A DNA stretch of 39,343 bases from an uncultured Lewinella sp. (GTDB lineage Bacteria; Bacteroidota; Bacteroidia; Chitinophagales; Saprospiraceae), in assembly GCA_913057785.1 (NCBI GenBank), contig CAJXPD010000074.1, positions 1-39,343 on the forward strand, in the 5' to 3' direction. The stretch's first letter is position 1; the number at the start of each line of letters is the position of its first letter. Shown in pieces: positions 7,587 through 15,152 of this stretch. A model generated the notes under the pieces. The model saw only the letters and a program-made list of their open reading frames with translations, searched no databases and had not been told where the DNA came from. A program made the translations under genes and the position numbers.

Positions 7587-10109
7587 ATGAAAGCCAATCA
7601 AAAATTAAAGCTCATCTTTTTGTGGGCTCTTAGCCTCTTTTTGGCTTGTGGAGAAGGGCCCTCTCCAGCCCTGTCTCCCGAGGACTCCATCACCCATTTT
7701 CAACTAGAAGAGGGACTTCGGATAGAGCTGGTAGCCGCAGAACCCATGATCGAAGAACCTGTAGCCATCACCTTTGATGCCAAGGGACAACTGTGGGTGG
7801 TAGAAATGCGTGGTTACATGATGAATATTGATATGGAAGGGGAAGAACTACCTAATGGCCGAATCGTTGTACTGGCAGATGAAGATGGAGATGGAAAGAT
7901 GGATAACCGCAAGGTATTTGCCGATAGCTTAGTGATGCCACGAGCACTTGCCATTTTATCAGATGGGGTATTGATTGCGGAAAAGAAGCCGCTTTGGTTT
8001 TATCAGGATTTGGACGGTGATGGAATGGCTGATCAAAGAACCCTAGTTGATTCCATTTATGGAGAGAGTGGACTTCCAGAGCATTCTCCGAATGGTCTTT
8101 GGCGAGGAATGGACAATTGGTATTACAATGCCAAAGCCACTTCACGATACAAGAGGATCAATGGCCAGTGGATCAAGGAAAAAACAGAATTCAGAGGACA
8201 ATGGGGCATCTCTCATGATGATCAAGGCCGCCTCTTTTACAACTATAATTGGTCTCAGCTACACGCAGATCTTGTACCGCCTAATACCTTGTCTCGCAAC
8301 CCTCATCACAATGCCAGTACAGGGATTGATCATGGCTTGACCATTGATCGTAGAATCTATCCTGTTCGACCTAATCCTGCCATCAATAGAGGCTATATTC
8401 CAGGTACTTTGGATGCGGAAGGTAAATTGATTGAATTTACTTCTGCTTGTTCGCCCTTTGTCTACCGAGGAACTGGACTTTCGGAAGCATACCAGGGAAA
8501 TGCCTTTGTTTGCGAACCTACCGGCAATTTGATTAAACGCAATGTGGTACAGGGTAGCGGATTCAATTTGTCAGCCTATGATCCCAATCCGGGAAAAGAG
8601 TTTCTAGCTTCCTCAGATGAGCGTTTTCGCCCGGTGGCGTTGACCTCTGGTCCAGATGGGGCACTGTATATCGCGGATATGTACCGCGGAATTGTACAAC
8701 ATGGGGCATACATGACGCCCTATCTAAGGGAACAAATATTGGCGCGAAAATTAGATCGCCCCGTTCGAAAAGGACGGATTTGGCGCATTTCAGCTACCGA
8801 TGTCTCTCCGCAAAAGAGTACTGCTCTGGCTGGTCTTAGTCCGGCAGAATGTGTTCCTTTTTTGGCCCATGCGGACGGTTGGTATCGTGATATGGCTCAA
8901 CGCATCTTAGTAGAAGCAAAGGCGAGCGAAACGATTCCCTTAATTGAGCAATTGGCAACAACAGCTGATACATGGCAGGGGCGACTACAAGCACTATGGA
9001 CTTTGGAGGGCATGGGAGCACTAGAAACGAAAGTAGCTGAGACCGCATGGCTAAGTGACGGTAGTGATGTGGTAAAAGCCCAGGCCTTGCGATTACTGGA
9101 ACCTTTGATGAAAAAGGATAAAACTTTACAGGCGCATATCGGTAAGGAGATGATCCAAGTCGCTGAGGAAACCTCACCAACACTGGCCTTGCAATTGGCG
9201 CTGAGTGCGGTAGCATTGGCAGAAGAGGAACGCTTGCAAGTACTGGGGCGTATCATGAATAATTATGGCGAGGAGGCATTAATCAGAGATGCAGTGTTGA
9301 GTAGCGCTTCAGGGCTGGAGCAAAGCTTACTCCAGGATCTCCTCCAGGGACCTAATTGGCGATTGACTGAAGGTGTCAAGGAGATCTGCATAGAACTATT
9401 GGCAACAGCTAGCTTTAAGGCGGGCCAGGTTGCTGATGTTGAAGCAATGTTGGCTTATGTAAGCAGAGGATTAGCTGCTCAGCAAAGATACGCAGATGTT
9501 ATGCTTAGCGCTTTGGCCGTTCAAGCGGCCCTTTCACAAGATCAGCCGATTCAGCTTAATAGAGAACCTGATTTGATGCAAAGACAAGATGATCTCACTA
9601 CGTCGGCACAGCGGCGAGTCACAAACTTAGCTAAAGGCTTGACCTGGCCTGGGAAGCCAGATGAAAAAGTGGCTTCGGTTGAGGAGCATGAATTAGGCCC
9701 AGAAGACCTGAAGCAGTTTGCTAGTGGTCGACAACAATACCTATCCATTTGCGCAGGCTGTCATGGTACCGACGGGCAGGGCATCAAACGTTTCGGTCCA
9801 CCTTTGGTTCAGTCGGAATGGGTGCTAGGAGATCCCAGAAAACTATCGCTGATTTTACTACATGGGATGGAGGGGCCTTTGGAAGTGAACGGGAAGCTTT
9901 ATGATGCGCCAGATATATTGCCGGTGATGCCTTCTCATTCCGTCGTAGATGATGCTCACATTGCTGCAATTTTAACCTATATTCGCAATGAATGGGGGCA
10001 CCAAGCTGGTCCAGTTAAAAGAGGATTGGTGGGTAAAACCAGAGTCCAATCCCAAGGGAAAGTGGTGCCTTGGAAAGCGGAAGAGTTGCAACAACTATCC
10101 ATGGAATAA
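7587..10109 (+). CDS. Lipoprotein PVC-type dehydrogenase with propeller, HEAT-like and cytochrome c domains
   Basis: Periplasmic, probably membrane-anchored redox enzyme. The signal peptide ends in lipobox LFLAC (MKANQKLKLIFLWALSLFLAC). Residues ~35-400 resemble the soluble glucose/sorbosone dehydrogenase-type beta-propeller found in PVC-type heme proteins, with Ca-loop-like DEDGDGKMD and DLDGDGMAD segments. Residues ~400-690 are helical and HEAT-like. The C-terminal cytochrome c has CAGCH (Cys722, Cys725, His726) for covalent heme and Met781 in LPVMPSHS as likely sixth ligand. The 840-aa length fits the family. It would oxidise a sugar-like substrate and pass electrons to its own heme. The SDR gene starts 27 bp downstream, so the two are likely co-transcribed. 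The substrate is not known. Confidence 0.85.
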   Translation: MKANQKLKLIFLWALSLFLACGEGPSPALSPEDSITHFQLEEGLRIELVAAEPMIEEPVAITFDAKGQLWVVEMRGYMMNIDMEGEELPNGRIVVLADEDGDGKMDNRKVFADSLVMPRALAILSDGVLIAEKKPLWFYQDLDGDGMADQRTLVDSIYGESGLPEHSPNGLWRGMDNWYYNAKATSRYKRINGQWIKEKTEFRGQWGISHDDQGRLFYNYNWSQLHADLVPPNTLSRNPHHNASTGIDHGLTIDRRIYPVRPNPAINRGYIPGTLDAEGKLIEFTSACSPFVYRGTGLSEAYQGNAFVCEPTGNLIKRNVVQGSGFNLSAYDPNPGKEFLASSDERFRPVALTSGPDGALYIADMYRGIVQHGAYMTPYLREQILARKLDRPVRKGRIWRISATDVSPQKSTALAGLSPAECVPFLAHADGWYRDMAQRILVEAKASETIPLIEQLATTADTWQGRLQALWTLEGMGALETKVAETAWLSDGSDVVKAQALRLLEPLMKKDKTLQAHIGKEMIQVAEETSPTLALQLALSAVALAEEERLQVLGRIMNNYGEEALIRDAVLSSASGLEQSLLQDLLQGPNWRLTEGVKEICIELLATASFKAGQVADVEAMLAYVSRGLAAQQRYADVMLSALAVQAALSQDQPIQLNREPDLMQRQDDLTTSAQRRVTNLAKGLTWPGKPDEKVASVEEHELGPEDLKQFASGRQQYLSICAGCHGTDGQGIKRFGPPLVQSEWVLGDPRKLSLILLHGMEGPLEVNGKLYDAPDILPVMPSHSVVDDAHIAAILTYIRNEWGHQAGPVKRGLVGKTRVQSQGKVVPWKAEELQQLSME

Positions 10110-10136
10110 AAAACCAAAGACTTTAAGCAATACAAA

Positions 10137-10922
10137 ATGGAAGATTCAACATTACCAGGCATTAAACTATTCGATCTTTCTGGGCAAGCTGCCATCATTA
10201 CGGGAGGCTCTAAAGGATTAGGACTAGCGATGGCAGAAGGGCTGGCCTCGGCGGGAGCCAGCATTATGATTGTCAATCGAAACAAAGCAGAAGGAGAAGC
10301 TGCTGCTGCCAAGATTGCAGAGACCTACGGTGTACCTGCCAAGGCCTATGCAACCGATGTGACGGATCAAGCAGAAACAGAAGCCATGGCCCAAGCCACT
10401 ATGGATGCGTTTGGACGGATCGATATACTCATCAACAGTGCCGGAATCAATATCAGAGGAGCAATTGATGAATTGACGACTGACGACTTCAAGAAAGTAA
10501 TGGATGTGAACGTCAACGGTACCTGGCTTTGTTCTCGTGCTGTAACACCCTTCATGAAGGCTCAACAAGGTGGTAAGATCATCAACATCGCCAGTACTTT
10601 GGGGTTGGTAGGCCTAGCCAATCGTACACCTTATACCGCGAGCAAGGGAGCAGTAGTGCAAATGACCCGTGCCTTGGGATTGGAGTTGGCATCTCACAAT
10701 ATCAATGTCAATGCCATCTGTCCTGGTCCCTTCCTTACCGAAATGAACATTCCGATCGCCGGCACTCCAGAAGCCAAGAAATTTATCGTAGGAGCCACAG
10801 CTTTGGCTCGTTGGGGAGAACTGCCGGAGATACAAGGTGCTGCGATTTTCCTTTCTAGCCCTGCGGCTAGCTATATGGTGGGCTCTATGGTCACGGTCGA
10901 TGGTGGGTGGACGGCGAAGTAG
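10137..10922 (+). CDS. SDR family NAD(P)-dependent oxidoreductase (gluconate 5-dehydrogenase-like)
   Basis: Classical short-chain dehydrogenase/reductase of 261 aa, cytoplasmic. Visible motifs: the nucleotide-binding glycine motif TGGSKGLG, NSAG after strand 4, catalytic Ser153 (IASTLG), Tyr166 and Lys170 (YTASK), and the family-typical C-terminus GSMVTVDGGW. Overall it resembles gluconate 5-dehydrogenase or 2-deoxy-gluconate dehydrogenase-type SDRs acting on sugar acids or polyols, but SDR substrate assignment from sequence is weak. It follows the cytochrome-containing dehydrogenase by 27 bp, so both probably act in one oxidation pathway, one in the periplasm and one inside the cell. The ATG at 10137 places the glycine motif at the usual distance from the N-terminus. 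Confidence 0.9.
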   Translation: MEDSTLPGIKLFDLSGQAAIITGGSKGLGLAMAEGLASAGASIMIVNRNKAEGEAAAAKIAETYGVPAKAYATDVTDQAETEAMAQATMDAFGRIDILINSAGINIRGAIDELTTDDFKKVMDVNVNGTWLCSRAVTPFMKAQQGGKIINIASTLGLVGLANRTPYTASKGAVVQMTRALGLELASHNINVNAICPGPFLTEMNIPIAGTPEAKKFIVGATALARWGELPEIQGAAIFLSSPAASYMVGSMVTVDGGWTAK

Positions 10923-10935
10923 CTAGCAGAAATGT

Positions 10936-11373
10936 TCATCTTTCCCATTGGATGTAAGGTGGTTTCAGACTGGCGCAAACGGGACCACCTCTCGCATCTG
11001 TTAGCTTGATCTTAGCTTGGAGTGGACTTTGCTTCGATATGACAGTATTGATTTGCTCCCAGCTTAGCTCATTTAGTTTGATCTTGGCCCGCCTAAAGCG
11101 TTCATCTCCCATGGAAGTCTTCATAAACCAAACTAGATAGAGGAACTTATCCCCTGTCTTACCGAACACGTACGGGCCAGTGAAATTAGGTCGTCCGTCC
11201 GTTCCTTCGGCTGCCTTTACTTCGATAGTGAAGATCTTTTGCTGGACAGTCATGGGGGTCTCATCCAGTACATCTTGTTTAAACTGTATACCAAGATAAA
11301 TAGCTGCCCGGCCTTCGAAGGGAAGGCCAGGGAAATCCGAACAGGTCAGCTGTATGGTAATTAGTTCTGACAT
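10936..11373 (-). CDS. DUF5990 family protein
   Basis: Small 145-aa protein matching the pattern I know from DUF5990: N-terminal 'ITIQLTCSDFPGLPFEGR', central 'NFTGPYVFGKTGDKFLYLVW' and C-terminal 'GGPVCASLKPP'. It is predicted to be a soluble, beta-rich cytoplasmic protein with no signal peptide. DUF5990 has no established biochemical role. The start lies 5 bp from the stop of the S12 hydrolase, so the two are almost certainly one minus-strand transcript. The 3' end is only 13 bp from the convergent SDR gene, and no clear hairpin fits between them. Confidence 0.8.
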   Translation of the reverse strand: MSELITIQLTCSDFPGLPFEGRAAIYLGIQFKQDVLDETPMTVQQKIFTIEVKAAEGTDGRPNFTGPYVFGKTGDKFLYLVWFMKTSMGDERFRRAKIKLNELSWEQINTVISKQSPLQAKIKLTDARGGPVCASLKPPYIQWER

Positions 11374-11378
11374 TAGCG

Positions 11379-12842
11379 CTACGGATTGAGTTTGATGGCA
11401 TTGATCAAGGGTTTGGATGCCTGACTCAAAGATAATACGAATGTGACACTTTTCTCTTCTGTATCAAGAAGACCAAGTGTAACTTCTTCATTATCAACCA
11501 GCACAGTTTCCAATTCGAACGGGGCACCTTTATGCCAGCTTTCCAGCAACTGTTGATGTTCCTTTTTAGTGTTTTTTTCCAGTAAAGTTTTGGTGATATG
11601 CTCCGATAAGAAGCCTTCGACTTGCTCAGGATGCAATTCTTGGATGGTGTTTAAAAAGGCTTCTACGCTAAGCCATCTTTTCCCTCCGGGAAGCCCCCAG
11701 TGACTATCCCCTTTAGCGATGTACTCATAATCGCTCTGAAGTTCATCCTCGGCAAAGGCTCCAGGGACCACTTCTGCCAGATCAAATTCGAATCCAAGTA
11801 GTAAGATCCTACGGAGGAGATCGATATCTTCAACACCATCTTGGCTATTATTGGAGGCAAACAGCATATACTGCTCTTCCTTTAATCTTCCGAACGTAAC
11901 TGCCACAAAACCTAGATCATTCCCTCCGGCAGATCCCACTAAATTGGAAGAAGGGGGCTCTTGTTCATCTCGATATTGTTGATACAATGCCTCCAACTGG
12001 GGATTATTCGACCGTAGATCATGGAGGTATTTGGTACTGCGATAGAGGTCCCCAAGCGACCCGGCCACTCCTCCGTTTCCAAAAATAGGCATGGGATTCC
12101 TTGGCCAGAAGTAAGGCGAGTTTTTGATTCCCAGAGCACTACTTCCGTAGCCAACGGCTACCATCTGAGCGTCCCATTTTGGACTGTCATAAAAATCAGT
12201 CTGCTCCATTTGTGCGGCTTGGAATAGCTCATGACAGAGAGACTCAAAGCTTTTACTAGTAGCTTTCTCCAGAATTAATGCCAAGAGGGTATAACCCGAA
12301 TTGGAATACCTGTAGTCTTCTCCTGGAGCCAGTTTGAGTGGTGTTGAGAAGATTACCCGTAGAGCTTCTTCCTTGGTCATTTGTTGAAGATCAGCCGGGA
12401 CATTGGGTTCACCTTTCTCAAGTCCTGGGTCGTGGTAGGCGGCCAAGCCCGCGCGATGCTGTACCAACTGAGCTATGGTAATCGATGCCTTGTCCTTTGG
12501 AACCTCAGAAAAGAAATGGGATAGTGTTTGCTTGCCTTCTAGTTGTCCAGCGAGAATAGCCTGAAAGATCAGTACTTTGGTATAGTCCTTCACAATTGAA
12601 CCAAAAGGATAGATAGTATTCCTATTATTCCTCACCTGGTCTTCGATGTCCGCAAACCCTAGCCCTCGATAATATAGGAGGGTATCTTTTTCCATCAGCA
12701 GGACCGAACCTGACAAGCCTTGTTCTTCGGCTGAAATCAATAATTTGTCTAATTCAGCCAATGATCTAACCACCTGGGTTTTCTGCTGACAGGTGGTAGT
12801 TAGGAAAAGTGAAATGGCAGTAAGTAAAACAGTCTTGGTCAT
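11379..12842 (-). CDS. Lipoprotein serine hydrolase, beta-lactamase class C / peptidase S12 family
   Basis: Serine beta-lactamase-fold hydrolase. Catalytic motif S-x-x-K is at Ser82-Ile-Val-Lys85 (GSIVKDYT) and the second motif is YSN in RYSNSGYT. A likely third motif lies near GSAGGND. The frame extends 29 codons further upstream, but the ATG at 12840-12842 gives a proper lipoprotein signal (MTKTVLLTAISLFLTTTC), while the upstream part is hydrophilic and would bury it. The C-terminal ~120 aa beyond the catalytic domain resemble extensions in LACTB/esterase-type members. It may be an esterase, D-aminopeptidase or peptidase rather than an antibiotic-resistance enzyme. It is followed within 5 bp by the DUF5990 gene and diverges from the membrane regulator. 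Confidence 0.88.
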   Translation of the reverse strand: MTKTVLLTAISLFLTTTCQQKTQVVRSLAELDKLLISAEEQGLSGSVLLMEKDTLLYYRGLGFADIEDQVRNNRNTIYPFGSIVKDYTKVLIFQAILAGQLEGKQTLSHFFSEVPKDKASITIAQLVQHRAGLAAYHDPGLEKGEPNVPADLQQMTKEEALRVIFSTPLKLAPGEDYRYSNSGYTLLALILEKATSKSFESLCHELFQAAQMEQTDFYDSPKWDAQMVAVGYGSSALGIKNSPYFWPRNPMPIFGNGGVAGSLGDLYRSTKYLHDLRSNNPQLEALYQQYRDEQEPPSSNLVGSAGGNDLGFVAVTFGRLKEEQYMLFASNNSQDGVEDIDLLRRILLLGFEFDLAEVVPGAFAEDELQSDYEYIAKGDSHWGLPGGKRWLSVEAFLNTIQELHPEQVEGFLSEHITKTLLEKNTKKEHQQLLESWHKGAPFELETVLVDNEEVTLGLLDTEEKSVTFVLSLSQASKPLINAIKLNP

Positions 12843-12953
12843 TTTTTTTTTCGGTAAAAGTGTTAGCCTTTTCTGATAATTTTCCAGAAAAAAAGCTCTC
12901 AAAAAAGTCTTATTTTGAGTTGAATCCATTCAATTACTTAAACTGCTCTCAAC

Positions 12954-13481
12954 ATGATCTGTGTAAAGGAGAATATATTCTTTGATCCGACTCTTGGGGT
13001 AATCCTGCATTTGCACGCCGGGCAAAATGAGGTTCCTGCCCATATTCATTTGGATGCAAAACTTGCTAACCTTTTCCATCTGTTGCTGCTACAAAAAGGA
13101 AAACTCATATCTCGACAAACCTTTGTGGATGAGGTTTGGGAGGGAAATGTCTGGGTAGGAGAAAAGGCACTAACGCGCAATATTAGCCGACTGCGTACCT
13201 TATTGAAAGAACATGGCTTAGACCAAAGCTGTAGTATTAAAACCCATCCCAAAAAAGGATATAGTATGGTCATCCATACCGAGGCTCGGCAGGCCTTATC
13301 TGTTACTAGGGTGGGAGTATCTAGCACAAGATCGATTTGGTTAGGATTAGGTCTGGTGCTTATTGTTACCCTATTATCTTCCTTATTCATACTGCGGGTA
13401 GAAGATATAGAAGAGCATCAGGTGATCTTGCAAGATCCAAACGGTTCTCCTATCTTCGAAGAGATCATTACACAAGACTAG
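12954..13481 (+). CDS. Membrane-anchored winged-helix transcriptional regulator (ToxR/CadC-like, minimal tail)
   Basis: The N-terminal ~105 residues form an OmpR/PhoB-type winged helix: 'LANLFHLLLLQKGKLISRQTFVDEVW' (helices), 'KALTRNISRLRTLL' (recognition helix) and 'IKTHPKKGYSM' (wing). There is no receiver domain. A transmembrane segment follows at about residues 127-147 (SIWLGLGLVLIVTLLSSLFI), then a periplasmic tail of only ~28 residues. This is the ToxR/CadC one-component layout, but those proteins usually carry a large periplasmic sensor. It is divergent from the S12 hydrolase and 41 bp upstream of the sulfatase on the same strand, so it probably controls one or both. Signal unknown; the tail may contact a partner protein. 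Confidence 0.82.
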   Translation: MICVKENIFFDPTLGVILHLHAGQNEVPAHIHLDAKLANLFHLLLLQKGKLISRQTFVDEVWEGNVWVGEKALTRNISRLRTLLKEHGLDQSCSIKTHPKKGYSMVIHTEARQALSVTRVGVSSTRSIWLGLGLVLIVTLLSSLFILRVEDIEEHQVILQDPNGSPIFEEIITQD

Positions 13482-13522
13482 CCCTAAGTGGGCCTACATT
13501 TAGATACTGAACCAACTTTAAC

Positions 13523-15106
13523 ATGACTGATCCTATTCATCAAAGGACGCTCGTAATCCTACTGCTCCTAAGCTCCTTTCTTTTTGCTTTTTCCTCCTCC
13601 GAGAACTCGGACCAAAGCAACAAAAGGAATTTACCAAACATCGTTTTAATTATGGGCGATGACATTGGCTATTCCGATATTGGTTGCTATGGCTCGGAAA
13701 TCCAAACGCCAAACTTAGATCGCTTGGCAGAAAATGGCCTACGTTTCAAACAGTTCTATAACATGGCCAAATGCAATCCGACTCGTTCCACCTTAATCAC
13801 GGGTTTGTACAAAGGGAATGATCAAGCTATCTCTTTCGTACCCTTGCTTCGAGATGCCGGTTATTCTGCTGTGATCAGCGGGAAGGAGCATTTCGACAAA
13901 TGGGTTCCGCAGGATTGTTATTTTGCAGAGACCTTTGACAAGTCCTTCACTTTTTGGGCCACCACGGAATACTTCGTTCCACCTAGTGGAGAATTTCAGC
14001 GCCCGTTTTACCTGAATGGAGAAGAGGTTAAGCCAGGAGACATAGAGGCGGAGATTTTACCAAAATACAAGACGGATTTTATCACCGATCTCGGACTGAA
14101 ATGGTTAGACGAGATGCTAGATAAAGACAATCCGTTCTTTCTCTTCTTACCTTATCATGTAGCCCATTATCCTTTGCAAGCTCGACCCGAGGACATAGCT
14201 AAATACCAAGGAAAGTACCGGAAGGGCTGGGATTCGATTCGGGAGGAACGCTTTGCTCGTATGAAAGAGATGGGGCTATTAGCCGAATCGGTTGCTTTAT
14301 CTCCCGCCGGTGATAACACCAATAAGTTTAGAGGTAGTAGCCATGATGGATGGGATGATATCCGCGCCAAATGGCCAACCTATTACCCTTGGGAGAGCAT
14401 GACGGCCGAAGAACAAGAAAAGAAGGACCTGGAAATGGCTGTGTTTGCGGCCATGATCGACCGGATGGATCAGAATATCGGGCGAGTGCTGGATCGATTA
14501 GAGCAGGCAGGGGAGATGGAGAATACTTTGATCCTTTTCTTTACCGACAATGGATCTTGTCCCTTTGATAGCAACGTATCCTTTGACATCCCACCTGGAC
14601 CGGCCGAGTCATACCGATGCCTATCTCCACCCTGGGCAAATGTTGGAAATACCCCTTTCCGTCTATACAAGCAGAATGGGCATGAAGGAGGAGCTAATAC
14701 CCATTTCATAGCCCATTGGCCCGCCCTTATTGAACCTGGCCAAATTACCTCGCAGATGGGGCATGTGGCTGATCTATTCCCCACCTTTTTGGAAATGGCT
14801 GGAATTGAGTATCCGGAAACCTATCAAGAAAAAACTACGCTGCCATTGGATGGCCAATCGCTCCTTCCGGTTTTTCGGGGAGAAACGCGCCCTCAGATTC
14901 CCTTCGTGGTTTCAGGTCATACAGAAAGGTTCCGAATGTACAGAGAAGGAAAATGGAAAATTGTACGAGAAAATGGCGGGGAGTGGGAACTTTACAACAT
15001 GGATACAGATCGAACAGAAATTAATAACCTAGCTAGCAGTGAAACGGAAAAACTAGCAGAACTTGTGGCTAATTATGAGGCCTATCGAAAAACAGCTAAA
15101 AAATAA
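13523..15106 (+). CDS. Secreted sulfatase (arylsulfatase family S1)
   Basis: Hydrolyses sulfate esters, probably of sulfated polysaccharides or small aryl sulfates, in the periplasm or outside the cell. A signal peptide (MTDPIHQRTLVILLLLSSFLFAF) precedes the family core. Metal ligands lie in GDDIGYSD. The signature CNPTR (Cys84 to Arg88) is the site converted to formylglycine in S1 sulfatases; Thr replaces the more usual Ser at position four, which family members tolerate. Further active-site motifs are GKEH and FFTDNGS. The segment between the signature and GKEH is shorter than in many homologues. Length (527 aa) is normal. It likely shares a transcript with the regulator upstream and ends in a strong hairpin. 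Confidence 0.92.
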   Translation: MTDPIHQRTLVILLLLSSFLFAFSSSENSDQSNKRNLPNIVLIMGDDIGYSDIGCYGSEIQTPNLDRLAENGLRFKQFYNMAKCNPTRSTLITGLYKGNDQAISFVPLLRDAGYSAVISGKEHFDKWVPQDCYFAETFDKSFTFWATTEYFVPPSGEFQRPFYLNGEEVKPGDIEAEILPKYKTDFITDLGLKWLDEMLDKDNPFFLFLPYHVAHYPLQARPEDIAKYQGKYRKGWDSIREERFARMKEMGLLAESVALSPAGDNTNKFRGSSHDGWDDIRAKWPTYYPWESMTAEEQEKKDLEMAVFAAMIDRMDQNIGRVLDRLEQAGEMENTLILFFTDNGSCPFDSNVSFDIPPGPAESYRCLSPPWANVGNTPFRLYKQNGHEGGANTHFIAHWPALIEPGQITSQMGHVADLFPTFLEMAGIEYPETYQEKTTLPLDGQSLLPVFRGETRPQIPFVVSGHTERFRMYREGKWKIVRENGGEWELYNMDTDRTEINNLASSETEKLAELVANYEAYRKTAKK

Positions 15107-15142
15107 GGGTGCCGGTGCTAGAAGGGGTTGACCGACACCCTT
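15105..15142. terminator. Bidirectional terminator overlapping the sulfatase stop codon
   Basis: AAGGGTGCCGGT pairs with ACCGACACCCTT (12 bp, one mismatch) around a 14-nt loop. The left arm starts inside the TAA stop of the sulfatase, and the right arm is 10 bp before the 3' end of the minus-strand adhesin gene. T-tracts are weak on both strands, but the convergent position supports termination. Confidence 0.65.
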
Positions 15143-15152
15143 TAGATAACCT

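Noticed and set aside
12843..12929. N-terminal 29-codon extension of the S12 hydrolase
   Set aside because: It would place a hydrophilic, basic stretch before the lipoprotein signal peptide. The internal ATG at 12840-12842 gives a standard signal and lipobox.
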